The notes beneath the pieces are model-generated. The model was not told the origin of the DNA and ran no database searches. It worked only from the letters and a program-made list of their open reading frames with translations. Made by a program: the position numbers and the translations under genes. This document shows, piece by piece, positions 1 to 24,656 of a DNA stretch of 64,000 nt. Positions within the stretch are counted from its first letter, which is position 1. Every line of letters starts with the position of its first letter. Source of the DNA: Anopheles merus (taxonomy: Eukaryota > Arthropoda > Insecta > Diptera > Culicidae); NCBI RefSeq assembly GCF_017562075.2, contig NC_054083.1, forward strand, positions 20,705,428 through 20,769,427. The letters are read 5' to 3'.

Positions 1-3000
1 AAAAGCCGTTTCACGTAATTCGTCCCATACCGACAGGAGCTGAGGCTGCTCATTTCCGAAAGGTTCTTTGTTCGCTCCCTCTATCCCCTTGGTCTGTTAG
101 TCACATCTGGGTGCTTCCAGACTATGCCGCCGGCGACCCAGGTGCCAGTCTGCTGTACTAGAGGTGTATCTTACTCTAAATTCTGACTGGATTGGATGTA
201 TTCTTGCTCTTGGTGCTAAGGAGCAATATGGGTAGGAGAGGAAAATGTTCCCGTGGTGTAAGACCTATGATATTTTTTGGGTATCTTCTATTACGATGTT
301 TGCTCTCTGAAGGTAATAGATTTTGGCATAGCGACTTTTGAAGAATATGGGTTTGTAGGATAGATTTTATCTGAAGTTATCTAGATGCTTGTTTTTGTGG
401 TAATTCATAGAAAAGATTCCGCGAAATCATGCCCCCTGTTAAGATGTATTTAAATCTTCAAATATTGTTTCCACCTCAAATTCGGGATTCGATCTGTTTC
501 TAGCTCGCTTCCAGCCTCGTTTAGATCAAAATGCCAAATATTGAAGCGATTCTTACGATCCGGCCAAAATACAAACAGCTATAATTTATTGCACAAGCAC
601 ATCGCATTAGCATTTGAAACGAGATAAATTTTGATGCACGATCATTTAATACCGCTCCGGAAACATTCGGACCGGGATGGGAAAGGGAAAATCGAAAACA
701 GAAACATTCATTAACAATTCGCTCCCTAATGGCAGTTTATAGACGAAACAAACGTGACAACAAATAGAGGCGGATGCTTATGGGGAGGCGTGTCGTACAC
801 CACTATCTCTACGATTGCATCCATTCAAAAACAACAACACTTTCGGGACTGGAAGCTGGCTGTCGTAACTGGCAGGAAGATGATCCGACCCCGTTTTAAC
901 GCTCGAGGACACAGACCTTTCTAGCTCGCGCCGAGAAAGTGGGCTGACTGCGGGCGACAAGACAGCAAAACAGAATAATTTGATGTTGCCTGCGTTCTGG
1001 CCAGTGCCCGCGCGGGGAAACCGGTATTCACAAGCGCTGTGCCCCGTTGGTTGTGTGTCACGAGGCATTCCCCTTTGCGCACGTGGGCACGTGTTCGTCA
1101 AAAACCGCTGCTTTGACACAGATGCAATCAGAAACGGTGTAGAGCACGCATGGGTGTATGTGTGTGTGTGCTCGTCTAGTTCTATCGCTTTTCTACGCGT
1201 CTCGATTCGTGACAAACAGACGGAACCGCACAACCGTTTCTACATGCAACGTGTCACTTTGGGAGGTTCACGTGATTGATTTACGCATCACCGGTGACAA
1301 GTAGCGGAATCGTTCTAAGGCAGAAAACGAACCGACCAAAGGAAACAACAGCAAAAACAACAGGCAATAGATTCTTAACCCGCTGTCGGACCTGGAGGGG
1401 AGACGGTGACATGTGCCTTCTTCACAAGAGCATACGATTTCCAGCTTAATGAGGTCAGGAGAGTTGGCTCTTCATCTTGCGTGGTAAAAATGTAACAAAA
1501 AACACAGACACGCACATACACACAGCTAGGGGTAACTGGAGCTTTACGGTTTTCGGTTTCGTTCCGAGTCGATGGGCAGGGTTTCGTTGCCAAATTTAAA
1601 ACTTCATGACTTTTTAATGATCCCATCCAGAAACCGCTACACGTTATCGAGATTTTTGGGCGATTTTTTGTTGTTGCTCGTTGCGGTTTCGAGAGTAGGT
1701 TAACGTATGAACTGTTTGAGTTGTCGTTTATGATGTGCCTGTGAGCGTTAAATTAAGCGCGAATTTTGTGTGGTTTAAGGTCATACTGTACTTGCATAAT
1801 GCATTTTGGCCCAGTGATTAATTGAATCTAAACAGCGCAATTTAAATGATGACAATTTCCAACAGCGGCAAGAGAAAGGTTCAGATTATGGTGTAGCCGA
1901 ACCCAAACTTTTGAAGATAAAATAAATATTATGAAAACTAATATAAAACAAAGATATAAGCCCGACTACAACGTTTTCAAAGACGGGCTAAAGCTCAACT
2001 AATTACTTCACAATCAATGTGGTGTAGTCCGAGAAAAGGTTGAAAAAATACAATGAAACTCAGCTCCCCAAGTAACAGCAAACTCGTTCAAGAAACTGTG
2101 TGCGAGCTTCGGGGACGTAGTCCACCACCGAACGAACTAATTAGCTAATTACTGGTCTGGTCCTCCCCGATCGTTTATCGTGATTTTAGCGAACACCCGC
2201 CCACCTTAGACGACGGTCTGGCGAACGGCATACGAGCGAATGAGCACCACTAGCGACCAACCATTCCAACTATCTAATCGACACCAAAACTCTTCCACAC
2301 ACACAAAAATCATCCCAGCACGAAGACACTCAACGATTGCACCGTTTGCACCTTCGCGTAGGTAAGGAATGGTGTTTAAAATAAAGTAGAAAAAGGCTCA
2401 AACTCAGCGCCTATGGCACCTAAACGACACTAGAGGTCGCACAGTTTAATGCCGAGATCGACCGAAAGCAACTGGGATCGGTCGTGTCATGCCGTCGTGG
2501 AATCACACGTTCCTGCAGCTGTGATGTGCAGTTTAGGCGAGTCGGGTGTTTGGGCGATTTATGGCAAATCGGCACGAATAAACATTTGCCTTTACCGTCA
2601 ATCGCAACCCTCTGCACGATGGAGCAAGGATGGCCATCATCAGCCATACGGCGAAGGTGAAAGGAGCGTACCTTGCGTCTGTTTAGCAAAATCTGCTATT
2701 TAGAAACCCTAGCGAACTCCGTCTGTTCATTAAATAGCGCTATAAAATGGTGCTCAAAGAGTTGAGTTGGGTGTAAACGTCACCAGAGTGCAGATACTAA
2801 CCTGTTTTCCCTTTCAACTCGACCAGAACTCGATGCGTCTTCCAAAGCGAGAAGTTCACACGCTTCCATCCACTCAAATGTAGTCTGTGTGTCCTCAATT
2901 GTGGAGGGACATCATTTATCACTCAGCGTGGTGCAATGACACTAGCACGCGATCTGCGCTCGTCCACCCAACCCGAATGACCCAATTGATTCCCCCAGCC

Positions 3001-6000
3001 CTAACACATCCGAATGCGCTATCAACACAATTTAAGGAAACGCACCGACCAGAAACAACAACTCCTGGCCACGGACGTCCGCCAGATCAAAGATGATCCC
3101 AAACAAGTAGGTTACCGGGCCCCCAGCCGGCAGATGCAGATCGCGTCTCTCGCGTCCGTTGATGAAGACATGTTTGTTTAGCTTAGTTTGCTGAAGGCTA
3201 CATCATATCCATGATATTTTCGTATTGATCGAAACCTTTCCGATCCAGATGGTGGTGGTGATGGAGTGCTGGACACACTGCTGAACGATCCTTTCGCTGT
3301 GCAAACAAACATCACTCGAACACCCAAGAAGCGCGTATCTTGAGCGTTTCCGTTTGTTCGTCTCCATGTGCGGAACGGAACGCTTTTGCGAGGCGATAGG
3401 AGCAGTCTGAATGCTTTGCCACCGTGAAAGATCGGGTCGTGTGTGTGTTTTTTTGGGTTGGTTGGAATTTGATGTTTACATTATCAGCAAACTGCACCGA
3501 AGCGCAGCTCGCAATGGTGCGGGATGGGTGCTTTGGGACATACAATTTGACAACTGATATCGCGAATGGTGAACGGAGCGTATACAGCTACGATAGTTTC
3601 AAAAGGAGATAGCTCGACGGGTAGTCCCACAACCATCGGGTGACACATCGGTCCGGACGGACGTTTTCTGGATTCAAGCAAACAGAACGCAAAACAAAGT
3701 CAACAGTGCACATGTGTGATGCAGCTTGCTCTGTTGGCCAGCATGACTCCGTTTTTGAGGACGCCTTGGGTGAAAAAAAGGCACACACATGCTAATCACC
3801 AGACCACGCAACGGGTGATCTTCAAGATGACATAACAGCGGGAGAACGAGTACGTGCCCATGCCAGACCACTGTGGGAATGGTAAATGTTTGCTATCTTT
3901 CATCCCGCTTTTGGGTTCTGCCTGGTTGCTTGACCAACACACCAGAATGCAGATCGTTTTGGGTCATCCGCCCATTAGCATAACCGACTCACTGTGACAC
4001 ACTGACTCGGAATTACCTCAGCACGAGGCAAACAAACTGCGCGACTGCACACCAACCGCCAACCGATCGGTTCCGGAACCATGCTTCGGTGGTCCATTTT
4101 GAACCATGGCGATAAATCGATCATGTAATCGGCAAAACGGTTCCAATTATCCAAACGATTGAGCTGGCTCCTTCTTTTCGGAGTCGTCGCTGCCGGTCGA
4201 TCGGTTCAGTTCGCTTCTGCTGCGAGTCACGCCGTTCCAAGGCGGTGTCGAAATTACGAACTTAACGAAACCGATGAAAAGGGGAAAACAGACGGTCATA
4301 ACACCTCGTGCCGAATACTCTCTAGGAAGGCTGAGGTGCAATCGTTTGGACCTGGTTGATCTTCGCCCAATTGCCAGGCTGCAGTACATGCAAGAGGTGT
4401 CTTTAGTCGGGCGAACCGGTTTAGAAAGATCACGGAATGATTGAGACCTACGCGCTCACAACTAGGTCGTACCTCGGGCACGCTCGGCGTCTTTGCATGC
4501 TGTGGTGCAATAGCTGATTGAAGGTGTCACTTGATACCCCGCCGAAGATGCATCGAATGCAACAGCTGTACAGCGCAAACACGCCACTCGGTGAAAGTTT
4601 GCCAATCGGTCTATCGGTGTCTTGAGCCGTGGTGCAGCAGGAGGGGAACGAAAGCATGTCTTCAGCTTCCTTATTACCAAGGAGTATGTTCGCCAACTAC
4701 CTTGGCCGTGATAGTATGCACAGACATACGGGGAACCTGTTTGGCTGCCAGCGGATCAGCGAAGCACGACGCGGAACTTTGCGCCAGGTCCAGGTTGGCA
4801 GGAAAGCCGTTTTCGTAACCTTTTTTCCCCGTAAGGGCACGTTGTTCCACGTGGCTGACGCGAAGGCATGGCGAGGTGAGGTTAAAATAAAATTTTGAAC
4901 AAATTATATCAAACGGCCCAAAACGGCACGGTGTGGCGCTCTCTTGATTGCCGGAAAGAGTGGAGGCGAGCCTCTAATCCGGACGGTTCACTTTCCTTTA
5001 GAGGGTCAAGTTTTTTTTGTGCTGTCTCTCTTTGAAAAGTGGCCCCTAAAACGATCAAACGAGCGGCTTTTTGGAGAGCAGAGGTGGCCGGTTTGTGTGG
5101 CCTGATAGCGAAAGTGTTTGCGATTGCATAAGACAGTTTAAGGTGGCCTCCAATCCCCGCCCCGGTAAAAGGTCGACTCACATCACTTTTGTCCATCATT
5201 TATTGTAGCGCTTCCCTGTCTAGTGCGGCCGATTGGTGGAAATCATAAAGCAAACGCAAGGAATTATGGGCACCAAATCGATCGGAGTAAATTTTGAGTT
5301 GATTTGGCTGAAGTAATATTATTGCTCTGCCGGTGGCCTTCCAGCCGACCCATGCCTGCGAGAAGGTTAAAGTTCGAGCTGCTTCTTACAGTGTGTGTGC
5401 GCCTGTTTTGGTTGTTTTTCGAATCGATTGGGGAAAATCATTGTGTGACGTTGGCGGTACGCCTGGAAGTACGCGCTGGAAGGACTCCTGCATCGACCGA
5501 CCGATAAAGCGACCTGCCAGTACCTGCAAACACCCCCCCTCCACCCTTTTCACTCTTCAACTCAACCAGTCCGAATTGAAGGTCACACCGTGCCTTGGGG
5601 AAGATCCTGGTGGAGAAATCCTTTTACACGTCTCCTGCCTCTTTCGACAATCGCACGATTGTGCGGTGCGGGTTTGCCTACCATTCGGGCGCCGCTTTGC
5701 GTTCAGCAGGAGCCGCTCACAGACAGGCAACCTTGACCTTTTCCTGGCACACAATCGCAAACTAACTTTCTGTTCGAGTTTTATATGTGTGTGTGTGTTT
5801 GTGTCGGGATGATGCCACACATACACACACATTCACAGAGCACGACATGCTCAATATGAAGCACAATGTGTACCGAACTTTCAGTGTTAAATGATAATTT
5901 GTGGCACATTTTTCATGATCTCTTGCTTTGTTCGCGTCCCTTGTTTTAATTTACCATTCCATTGGAGGTTTTGCTGGCGCATGCCAACCATTGGTTTTGT

Positions 6001-8513
6001 AATGGAACAGCGAAGGTGGTGGAACCACATGCAAACTTTTTCCTTTGCCACTAATAACAATTCACAACTCGTGCGCTCGACTGGTCGTGGAGTAATAATA
6101 ACAAAAAGATTATGATTTATTGCTTTTGGTAAAGTTTCAGCCCACCGACATCGTCATTTCCGGTGTGGGAGTGCTTTATTTACACACAACCAAGCTGACA
6201 TTTTTAACTGTTCCACACACACATATTTTCTCTCTCTCACTCTCTCTCATTAAGATAAGCTATTGGGGAAAATATTCTTTAATTTTGGTTTGATTGGCAT
6301 TTTTTGCGCCTTCGCTCTCTCCCTCATGGCTCAACATGGAATGGACATTCTTTTCCAGCACATGAATTCACCAAGGACACTGACACACCGGTTTGCAGCT
6401 GCCCAGAAGTAATCTAGAAGCAATGGCGCCCGCAACGGGAAGGTTAAAGGTTATACCGTTTGGCACCAATTAAAGCCGAGAACTTTGTTATTTGATGAGC
6501 TAAAGGTTAGCGCTCAGCTGATGGTGGGGAGGAAAAGAAGAAGAAAAAAAACGGCACACAAACACAATCTGCTCCAACCAAACGATGGTTGGCCTTTTGC
6601 TGCTTCCGCACTGTGCGCGGATTTCGATTACCATCCATCAATCCCGACGACGTACCGCTTCGTTCTGTGGCGTGGGTTGGACGGAATTGATTATTCTATT
6701 TTTGGCGCCAAATCACGGATTTTGGGTTTTTTCTGCTTCTTTTTTGATGGCAAAACACAACGCAGAGAAGAATGATGGTCCGTTTCAAAACTGATGGATG
6801 CGTGAGTTCTCCTTCCACAGCGTACGCTCGCACAAATAAAGTCTTCAGTTGTTCGCGGTTGTACACTCCCGATGCAGGACACTTTTATGTGTGGCATCAT
6901 TACATCGTCACGCTTTACGAGCGATGAGGATTGTGTATGCGTTTATGTTTTGCGCAACAGCAACAAAAAAAGCAAACAAACGCGCATAAATGTGTACCCC
7001 GGGAACGGTGACGCTAGGCAGCAGCACGAGCGTTACAGCGGCTGCACGGCAAGAGCCTGTCAGTGGGCTGCATTAAAACCCACCGCCCACCGAGCGCAAA
7101 TCAATATCCGGCCAATGCGGAAGTATTGGTGGGGGCATGGGGGAATGAGATGAGGATCATTAAACGGTACGATAGGATGTGGCATGATTTAATGAAGATA
7201 TTAGATAACACGTACCTCGGCCATTCGTGAAACGGCGCCTAAAGCTATGCAAATGACGCAGCAAATAAATCATTTTAAAAGCGTCTCCATCATCTCCAAC
7301 TGTTTCAATTAGACGACCCAGTCCATTGGGAGTGTTTTGGTGTTTTAGATTGAGAGAGAGAGAAAAAACATAACATTCAGAACGCGATGCGTCTCGTGGT
7401 GCCATGTTGTTTATTATTTTGAACCAATTTAATGGCCGCCCTGGGAGTGCATTGACGTTTGCTAAGCGTCTAATCATTGGGATTGTTCCCCCCCCCCCCA
7501 TTCCCGCATTTCCGTGCAGCGGTAAAGCCATGCTTGGATAGGCCACAATTACAAGCACGCGATTGCCTCCCCATCCCCGTGCGCGATGGCGTGCGTTTTG
7601 GTAAAGGAAATTGCACTTACATCAAAGTTCCACTCGGAAGCGATGGTTGGTTGCACCGGCAGTGTCGCAGTTTTTTTTTTCGTTTGTTAGAGGGTCCAGT
7701 GGGCTTAGGGTTGTATTTTCTAGACGGTAGACTAGGGCCGTGCCACCCTTGTTGCTGCCGGCGGGCGCTTCAATGGTCGAACTTTCGTACGCTCAAGTTG
7801 ATTGCATGATCGACCGCTGCACATGACTTACCCGGTGCCCGGACGGTCGCTAGCGGAACGGCGGTAGCCTACACGTTGGGTCAAGCTGAAAAAAAAACAG
7901 CAACAGAACAAACAGATAAGTAAGCAAGCGATAAAGAGAGACAGAGAGCGGGGAAAGAAAGATGGAAACATGTAACAAACAACTGCATCATGAGAGTCGG
8001 TTTTGCCGAGACGAGAAACGGAAATTGTTTTTCCCGTCCATATTGAACGATCCAAATCGGTATCGAAGTTGGTTCCGGCGAAGCCTAACCGCATGGCAGT
8101 CAAGAACCAGGCACGCGATTGGTCATTTTAGTGGAGGGTAGGGAAAAACTTTTCATCACCCCCTGTCCAGAAAAAGGAAAAGCTATCATTCACGACGGGG
8201 GAGGAGGATACTTTTTTACTTTGTGACGAGTAAAGAGCGAAGACTGGTTGGAAAACTTCTACGTTCATTCGTAAAAGGGCCATTTCTTTCGGAATTCCAG
8301 CGTTGCAGATTTGTTGCCGTACACTTTTCTGCGCTTGCTTGCTGCCCCCCCCCCTCCCCCTCCCTGCCAAGTGACAATAATTCAACACCACCCCTTGCTT
8401 CTCGTCACGTACCAGCACCAAACGGGGCAACCAATAATAAATAGCACTTTCAGGTGTAACATTGTAAGCGGATTGGAGACAAGCGAATGACAATGACGGC
8501 GCAGTGACAAAAA

Positions 8514-8552
<39 letters not shown>

Positions 8553-11500
8553 CTCTACAAAGGAAAAACCTACAAAGCACCATTATGGCAGTGCTTATTT
8601 CACCAACCTGTCGGACGGAAAGCACCCGTTCCCTCCCAGCACGTGAAAAAACGTGATTTAGCTGTGCTCCCGTCGCACACACAACAGGTCCGACGAAACC
8701 ATCGAGAGTTCCGTAACCCTTGCGAGGTTACCATTCTGTAAGGAATTACAGGTCTGCGTCAGCTAGCCCCTCCCCTCCCCTGCGCTAGTATGCAAAGGGG
8801 GTTGGCGAACGGCAAGCATACTTTTAGCCAATTATTGGCAAAACTTTCTCGCAAAACCGAACGTTATCGCCTGGAAAGGATCGGTGTGGACGCGATGATG
8901 GCGCCAACGAGCCATCGACATTATGGGTGCCCCAATGCCGGGGAGGATTGGGCTCGTTCTGCCCGCTCCTGGCAAGCTGCCCAAGACTAAGGCGCGGGGT
9001 GCAATTTATTGCACCCCTCACTACTGCCCAGGAACTGTTCGTCTGTGTGTGAGAACTGTGCGAGCAAACCTTCAGGGGCTTCGAAGGACGCGCGCAACAG
9101 TGGTTTTCGTATTGCCTAGCAACAGGGTGGCCGTGTTAGGCGCGTGTTGTTACGCACAAGTAATTTACGTCATTTTTAAAGGGGAAAAACAATCGTGTAG
9201 TCGTTGATAAAAAGGATTAGAATGTACGTTTTATTGGTTGCAGAACCGTTCTTTTAGTTGGTTGAACAAAAATTAAAGGTGAAACAGTGCAATCCTAGTC
9301 CCTTTGGACATGGTTTGCGTTTTCATAGGGTTTTTTTAAATATGTTGTAGCATTTAATGTCGACTCACATAGCTACTACTAATGCTACTATATCCGATTG
9401 TGACAAGCTACTAATGTATGTTCAACAAGCTGCCAACAAAATTCTTAGAATATTCCCAAAGGAATGCGTTCTTCACTGGATGGTCCAACACTAACCTAAC
9501 ACCAACCGGCATGTATTGCTCTAAATTCCAACCTGACACGATCTACGATCATCGTGATCATTGGCTTCCCTCAGACATCCATCTGTTTTCGATCTGCTCT
9601 ACCAGCAGTAGCACACATCGACCAATGTTTGGGGCCTTTACAGCGGAATCGGAACTTCTGCATTCTGCACATGGGAATGCAATTTACGCAAAGCCCCCGG
9701 CCACAACGGCCCGAGATGTAAACACACCGGCCCCGAAGAGATACAGCGCTACTTGCTGTTGTTTACGTTTACGAAAGCTAAAACGCTCCGCGAAGATCTG
9801 TGTTTTCACTAGCCAACCGCCAACCGCCAAAAATACCCGCACACTAAGCGACCCAGCAATAGGTTGATCATGAGGGTGATCCACTCTAATGATTCCCCCC
9901 GAGATCGCATTACAGAACAGACGTGGAATAGAAAGGGAAATTCGAAAAACTCACACCAGACCAAACTTCAAAACCCGTACCAACCTATTGGGAAGAGGGT
10001 CGACTTGGGTGTGTTTGTGTGTGTGTCTGTGTCCAAAACTCCATTTTCCTGCTGTTGTTCGAGATTAGGCCAATCTGAAAGAAATTCGATACTCCGCGAC
10101 GACACTCTACTCACTGAGGGACCCTTAAATGAAGCGAAAGGCCATGCTGATGGCCGGAGGTTGTCGCTTTTTTTACTTTTGGTCGGAGGTTTAATCAGAG
10201 GATTAAACTCATCCGCTCGGCTCTACACTTGGGCGGCGACATTGTCGGGTGGTCCATTCTGTTGTGTTGCGGGAATGGAAATTCAATTCGAGCGCGCACC
10301 AGTGAGTGTTAGAGATAGGTACAAACTCATCACCTCCCCCCCCCCCCAACCTTCTCTTTTTAAAACGGGATAAAGGGCGACCAAGGGTAGCCCAACCCAA
10401 CAGTACCCCGACCAACAGACAGCTGGTTCTAATCTTAAGAGCGTTAGTTTTCTCCGTGTCGTGAAAGTTTGTCTCCCTGCCCGCGCTCGAAGTGAAAACA
10501 AATGTGACGAGGCGTTTATTTTTGGAAGTCTGTTGCTCCCGCACGGTAAGATGCTCCCAAATCGAGGGAGCGAGATCCCCTTGCTGGCAGTTGCAATCGT
10601 TCACTCACTTTCCATTGAGATTGTTTTGCTGCGGATGATCCGGAAGTTTGGAATGTTTGTATTACAAAAAAAGTGATTTCATTCACGTTTGAATTCCCCC
10701 CGGGGGATGGATTGAGGGGCGATTCATGGGTTTTGTACGTGATCGTCAGCATGTTCTTGTGGGAATCGTTTGACCAAGAGCATCGTTTATAGCCACTTTA
10801 GCGATCAAAGCCTTGTCCAACTGGGCGACAATTGATACGAAAATAAAGTAACGATAATGTTGTGGCTGGTGACAGATGAGTCTTTGAAGATTTCAGAGGA
10901 GCGATACATTCCATTTACAAGGAAAAGAGAGAGAAGAAGGGAAGGAGTGATTAAAATAACAGAGGTACGTGATGTTCTGAGCTGCTGTTATAGGGAACGT
11001 GTCCAACCGTTTAGAATAACTCTAATATCAACGGCTTGTATTTTGTATTAAGTTATGCTTCTGTAACGTTAATTACAATTCAGAAATTATGGTGATGATT
11101 ACACATTTAGTATTTTCATTCTTTATTTCGCAAATCGTGAAGCAAACGACATCCCAGTTGTATTTAACTCACATGATTCATTGATAGCTTCCACTTAGGT
11201 ATCGTAATTGAGAAAGATCTCCTTAAGGGTTTGAAGAACCGTTTAAAATTAGTTCCGCTTTTCAAACCACACAGTATGGTGATTTTATACAATTTAACAA
11301 CATATAAAGAAAACATCCGAGACAAACATCGAGACTATCCGGCTGCGTACTGAATCAGTATCGAAACCTGTATAGGACATGTTCGTGAGGGAGGTTACGC
11401 CAAGTAGAAGAAGAAGACTTAACAGTGCTACTGAAAATATACTCTTTGAAGCCTGAAGCTGTTTGGTAATTTAAGAGACTCTACCTTCCCCAAGATCTCC

Positions 11501-13362
11501 TAATGATTGTCTTGATTACGCTCTTTCTAGACCTCTGGTAAATGCGTTTTTGGAAACGTATGAATTCCTCTATCTGTTAGCAGTAAAATTTACTCTCAGT
11601 AAAATCTCAGAACTCCCTGAATCTAGTACTTAAAGTAGTCTTCCATTATGAAGTCTTGCTTTTGAAAACATCTCAAATCAACCAATATACGCGAGTAACA
11701 TCTTTTGCAAGCATCAGCTACAATAGCAGTTGCAGCAGACAAGCCACACCTTGAAACCCTTCTTAATGTGCCCACAGACAATCTCACTCTCCAGCACGTG
11801 ATGCGTTCAAATTAACATGTGTAATCGCTGGCATGACTTTACAGAAAACACTGCCTCAATGTCACCGTTTCTCATCGTAGCCGCACCAAAACGTGATGAC
11901 TCCAAAACGACAGAGATAATTAGGCGTCATGTCGACAAACTGTCGAGGATCGAAAGTGGGCACACACATGTGGTAGGGGGGAGTTAATGAAACACCAGTC
12001 AAAAGCACATCCTGTGATGGGCTCAGATGAGGGACAGAAACGGTAAAGCGATGAATTGCCACAAAACCTTGAAACGCACCAATATCGCACCAACCGATCT
12101 TTGGCCGTGCCAGATGTGTGCCTCCCGTTTGCGTTGCGTGAAACGGTTGCTTCTTTTCGTCGTAATTTGACATCGTAATAGATTCGGATGGGGGTCTGAC
12201 CGCCGTTCCTCGCTAAGGTTCGTCGTCTAATTGTTTTCGTGTGCACTTTCGTCGCAGCGATGCGTTCGAGTTCTGGTGCCGGGTTGCGAGTTTTCGATCT
12301 GGGTCATTTCAATCCAGCCATGTGTGTGATGTGATGGCGGGTGTGTGAAACCTCTTCTCTCGGCAACCTCATACCCTACATAATATCGTCACCATTTAAT
12401 ATATGCTGGGAAAACAAAAAAAGGGAAAATTCGCGCGTCGTCTCGTGCTGGCAATGTAGTACACGCACTCTTCACACGGATGAAAAGCAAGGTTCACATA
12501 CACTAAAAAGCTGTTTCATTTCTGATTTTCGTGAGTGTGTTTGCTTCAGGGTGGTGGTTGGCAGTAATCAGCAACAGCAGCACATTAATCTCCCACGTCG
12601 CTGCGTTAGAGAGTGGGAAAGGTCTGCTTCCGAAATTGTTTTATAGGACACACTTTGCCAGCTTACGATATAGCTTCGGGCAAAAAAAAAAACTGCATCC
12701 AAATGGCAACCCAACTGGAAAGTAGAAGGTGCACCGTGTTTGGGAAAGTGTTTTTACTCCGTTTGATAAAAGTGAAATTTGGGCAACGTGGGCGAGGAAA
12801 ACCAAAACTCACAAAATCCTAAGACAAAATAAAGAATAAAAAACCATGTTTAAGGAAATACCGTATTGCTTCGAATAATGGACACTTGACACATTTTTCG
12901 CAGGTAATATTTTCTTTATTGTTGAAATATAAATGTCGATGCATAAGCATAATCCACTAAACGAAAGTAAACCTTCTAAATTTCAGAAATAAAGCTTACA
13001 AATTTTGTACTGAAAAGCATTCCAAAATGTCATGAAAACGCAACGATATTTTGATTAATTCTTTTGATTCCGGACAGTTTCAAGCTCAAGTTTTTAAATT
13101 ACACAAGTTTTGATTCATATTTCGGACAGCCCAATGTGGTAAGATAGACTACAGCTGGGTTCTTAGTCCTGATTTTGGAAGCCATGATGTATGAGGCTTT
13201 CTATGGAGCTTGGCAAAGATAATGTTATGGTTGCTAAGAACTTTGCAATGCCTGAAATATACGAAGAGCGTTTCCGCGGGCGAGGATTTGAGGCCTAAGA
13301 GTTGCTGAGTAACTTTGGACTCCCTAGCTAAACCGACAGGAGGACGGTTTTATTGAGAACTA
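1..13362. other. Gene-poor stretch, no supported gene
   Basis: I see no coding region with splice-site support, domain similarity or coherent codon use. Open frames here are short and overlap on both strands. The stretch contains poly-C (7488-7499), a (CA)n tract (8518-8551), scattered CT/GT runs near 6.2 kb, and AT-rich DNA from about 11.0 kb. A tail reading gccaagtagaagaagaag near 11399-11416 resembles the 3' end of a mosquito non-LTR element or SINE, but too little remains to classify it. It may be intergenic DNA or a long intron of a gene outside the window. Confidence 0.6.
8518..8551. repeat. (CA)n microsatellite
   Basis: An almost pure CA dinucleotide run follows a short poly-A tract in gene-poor DNA. 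Confidence 0.9.
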
Positions 13363-13373
13363 GGTATGAGTTT

Positions 13374-13575
13374 GCCGGTCTGGTGGTACAGTCGTCAACT
13401 CGTACGACTTAACAACATGCCCGTCATGGGTTCATGTCCCGAATAGACCGTGCCCCCATACGTAGGACTGACTATCCTGCTATGGTAATAAAAAGTCACT
13501 GAAAGCCAAGCTCACTTCACTAGTGGGTACAGGCAGGCCTTGACCGGCAGCGGTTGTTGTGCCAAAGAAGAAGAA
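13374..13575 (+). mobile_element. SINE200-type tRNA-derived SINE, copy 1
   Basis: The element starts gccggtctggtggtacag and ends in a (GAA/AAG)n tail. It carries a pol III box-A-like segment (tggtacagtcg) and a box B (ggttcatgtcc, near 13429-13439), as expected of a tRNA-derived SINE. I recognise it as the abundant Anopheles gambiae family SINE200. A 10-bp target-site duplication with one mismatch flanks it: GGTATGAGTT at 13363-13372 and GGTATGGGTT at 13576-13585. A second, inverted copy lies at 59.4 kb. SINEs encode no protein and are mobilised by the machinery of a partner LINE. Confidence 0.9.
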
Positions 13576-13607
13576 GGTATGGGTTCAGTATTTCTCTTGT
13601 ACGCGTA

Positions 13608-13952
13608 CAGTCTGTTCCCGAGTTACACGGTTCTCGACTTACGCGGGTTCGGAGATACACGGTTTTCTAATTTTGACAGATTAAATGTCAAATCAGTACA
13701 ATTTGCTTCAAGTTCGGTATAAATCGCATTTTTGCTACCAAATTGAAACCGCTTAGAAGCCAAAAAAATTTGAATTTTCTGCACGAATCATATCAAATAA
13801 ATGATAAAGTGTATAAAAATACTAAATTAAATCAAAAACTCCGAGTAATCAATAGTATTTTAGTCAAAAAACGTGAAATTCGACTTACGCGGATATTCGA
13901 GTTACGCGGATTTGTCGGGAACGCAGAAACCGCATAACTCGGGAACAGACTA
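13608..13952. mobile_element. MITE with about 22-bp TIRs, pogo/Tigger- or Tc1/mariner-like
   Basis: The left end reads cagtctgttcccgagttac and the right end is its near-perfect reverse complement (ctcgggaacagacta), inside TA dinucleotides at 13606-13607 and 13953-13954. Subterminal words of the form gacttacgcgg, gagttacgcgg and gagatacacgg recur next to both ends. The interior is AT-rich and encodes no transposase, so this is a non-autonomous element of about 345 bp. TA duplication, a CAGT start and repeated ttacgcgg words point to the Tc1/mariner/pogo superfamily, which is inference. It starts 22 bp after the SINE200 target duplication. Confidence 0.7.
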
Positions 13953-13954
13953 TA

Positions 13955-24579
<10,625 letters not shown>

Positions 24580-24653
<74 letters not shown>
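24580..24653. repeat. (TC)n microsatellite, about 74 bp
   Basis: This is an uninterrupted TC run. It is the reverse-complement class of the GA run at 20.4 kb. Confidence 0.97.

Positions 24654-24656
<3 letters not shown>

Noticed and set aside
11399..11416. SINE/LINE-like tail gccaagtagaagaagaag
   Set aside because: No head, box B or reverse-transcriptase motif can be aligned upstream, so it is too short to annotate as an element.
13374..13575. Possible functional tRNA gene (box A and box B present)
   Set aside because: The sequence does not fold as a complete tRNA, and the target duplications and A-rich tail show it is a SINE.
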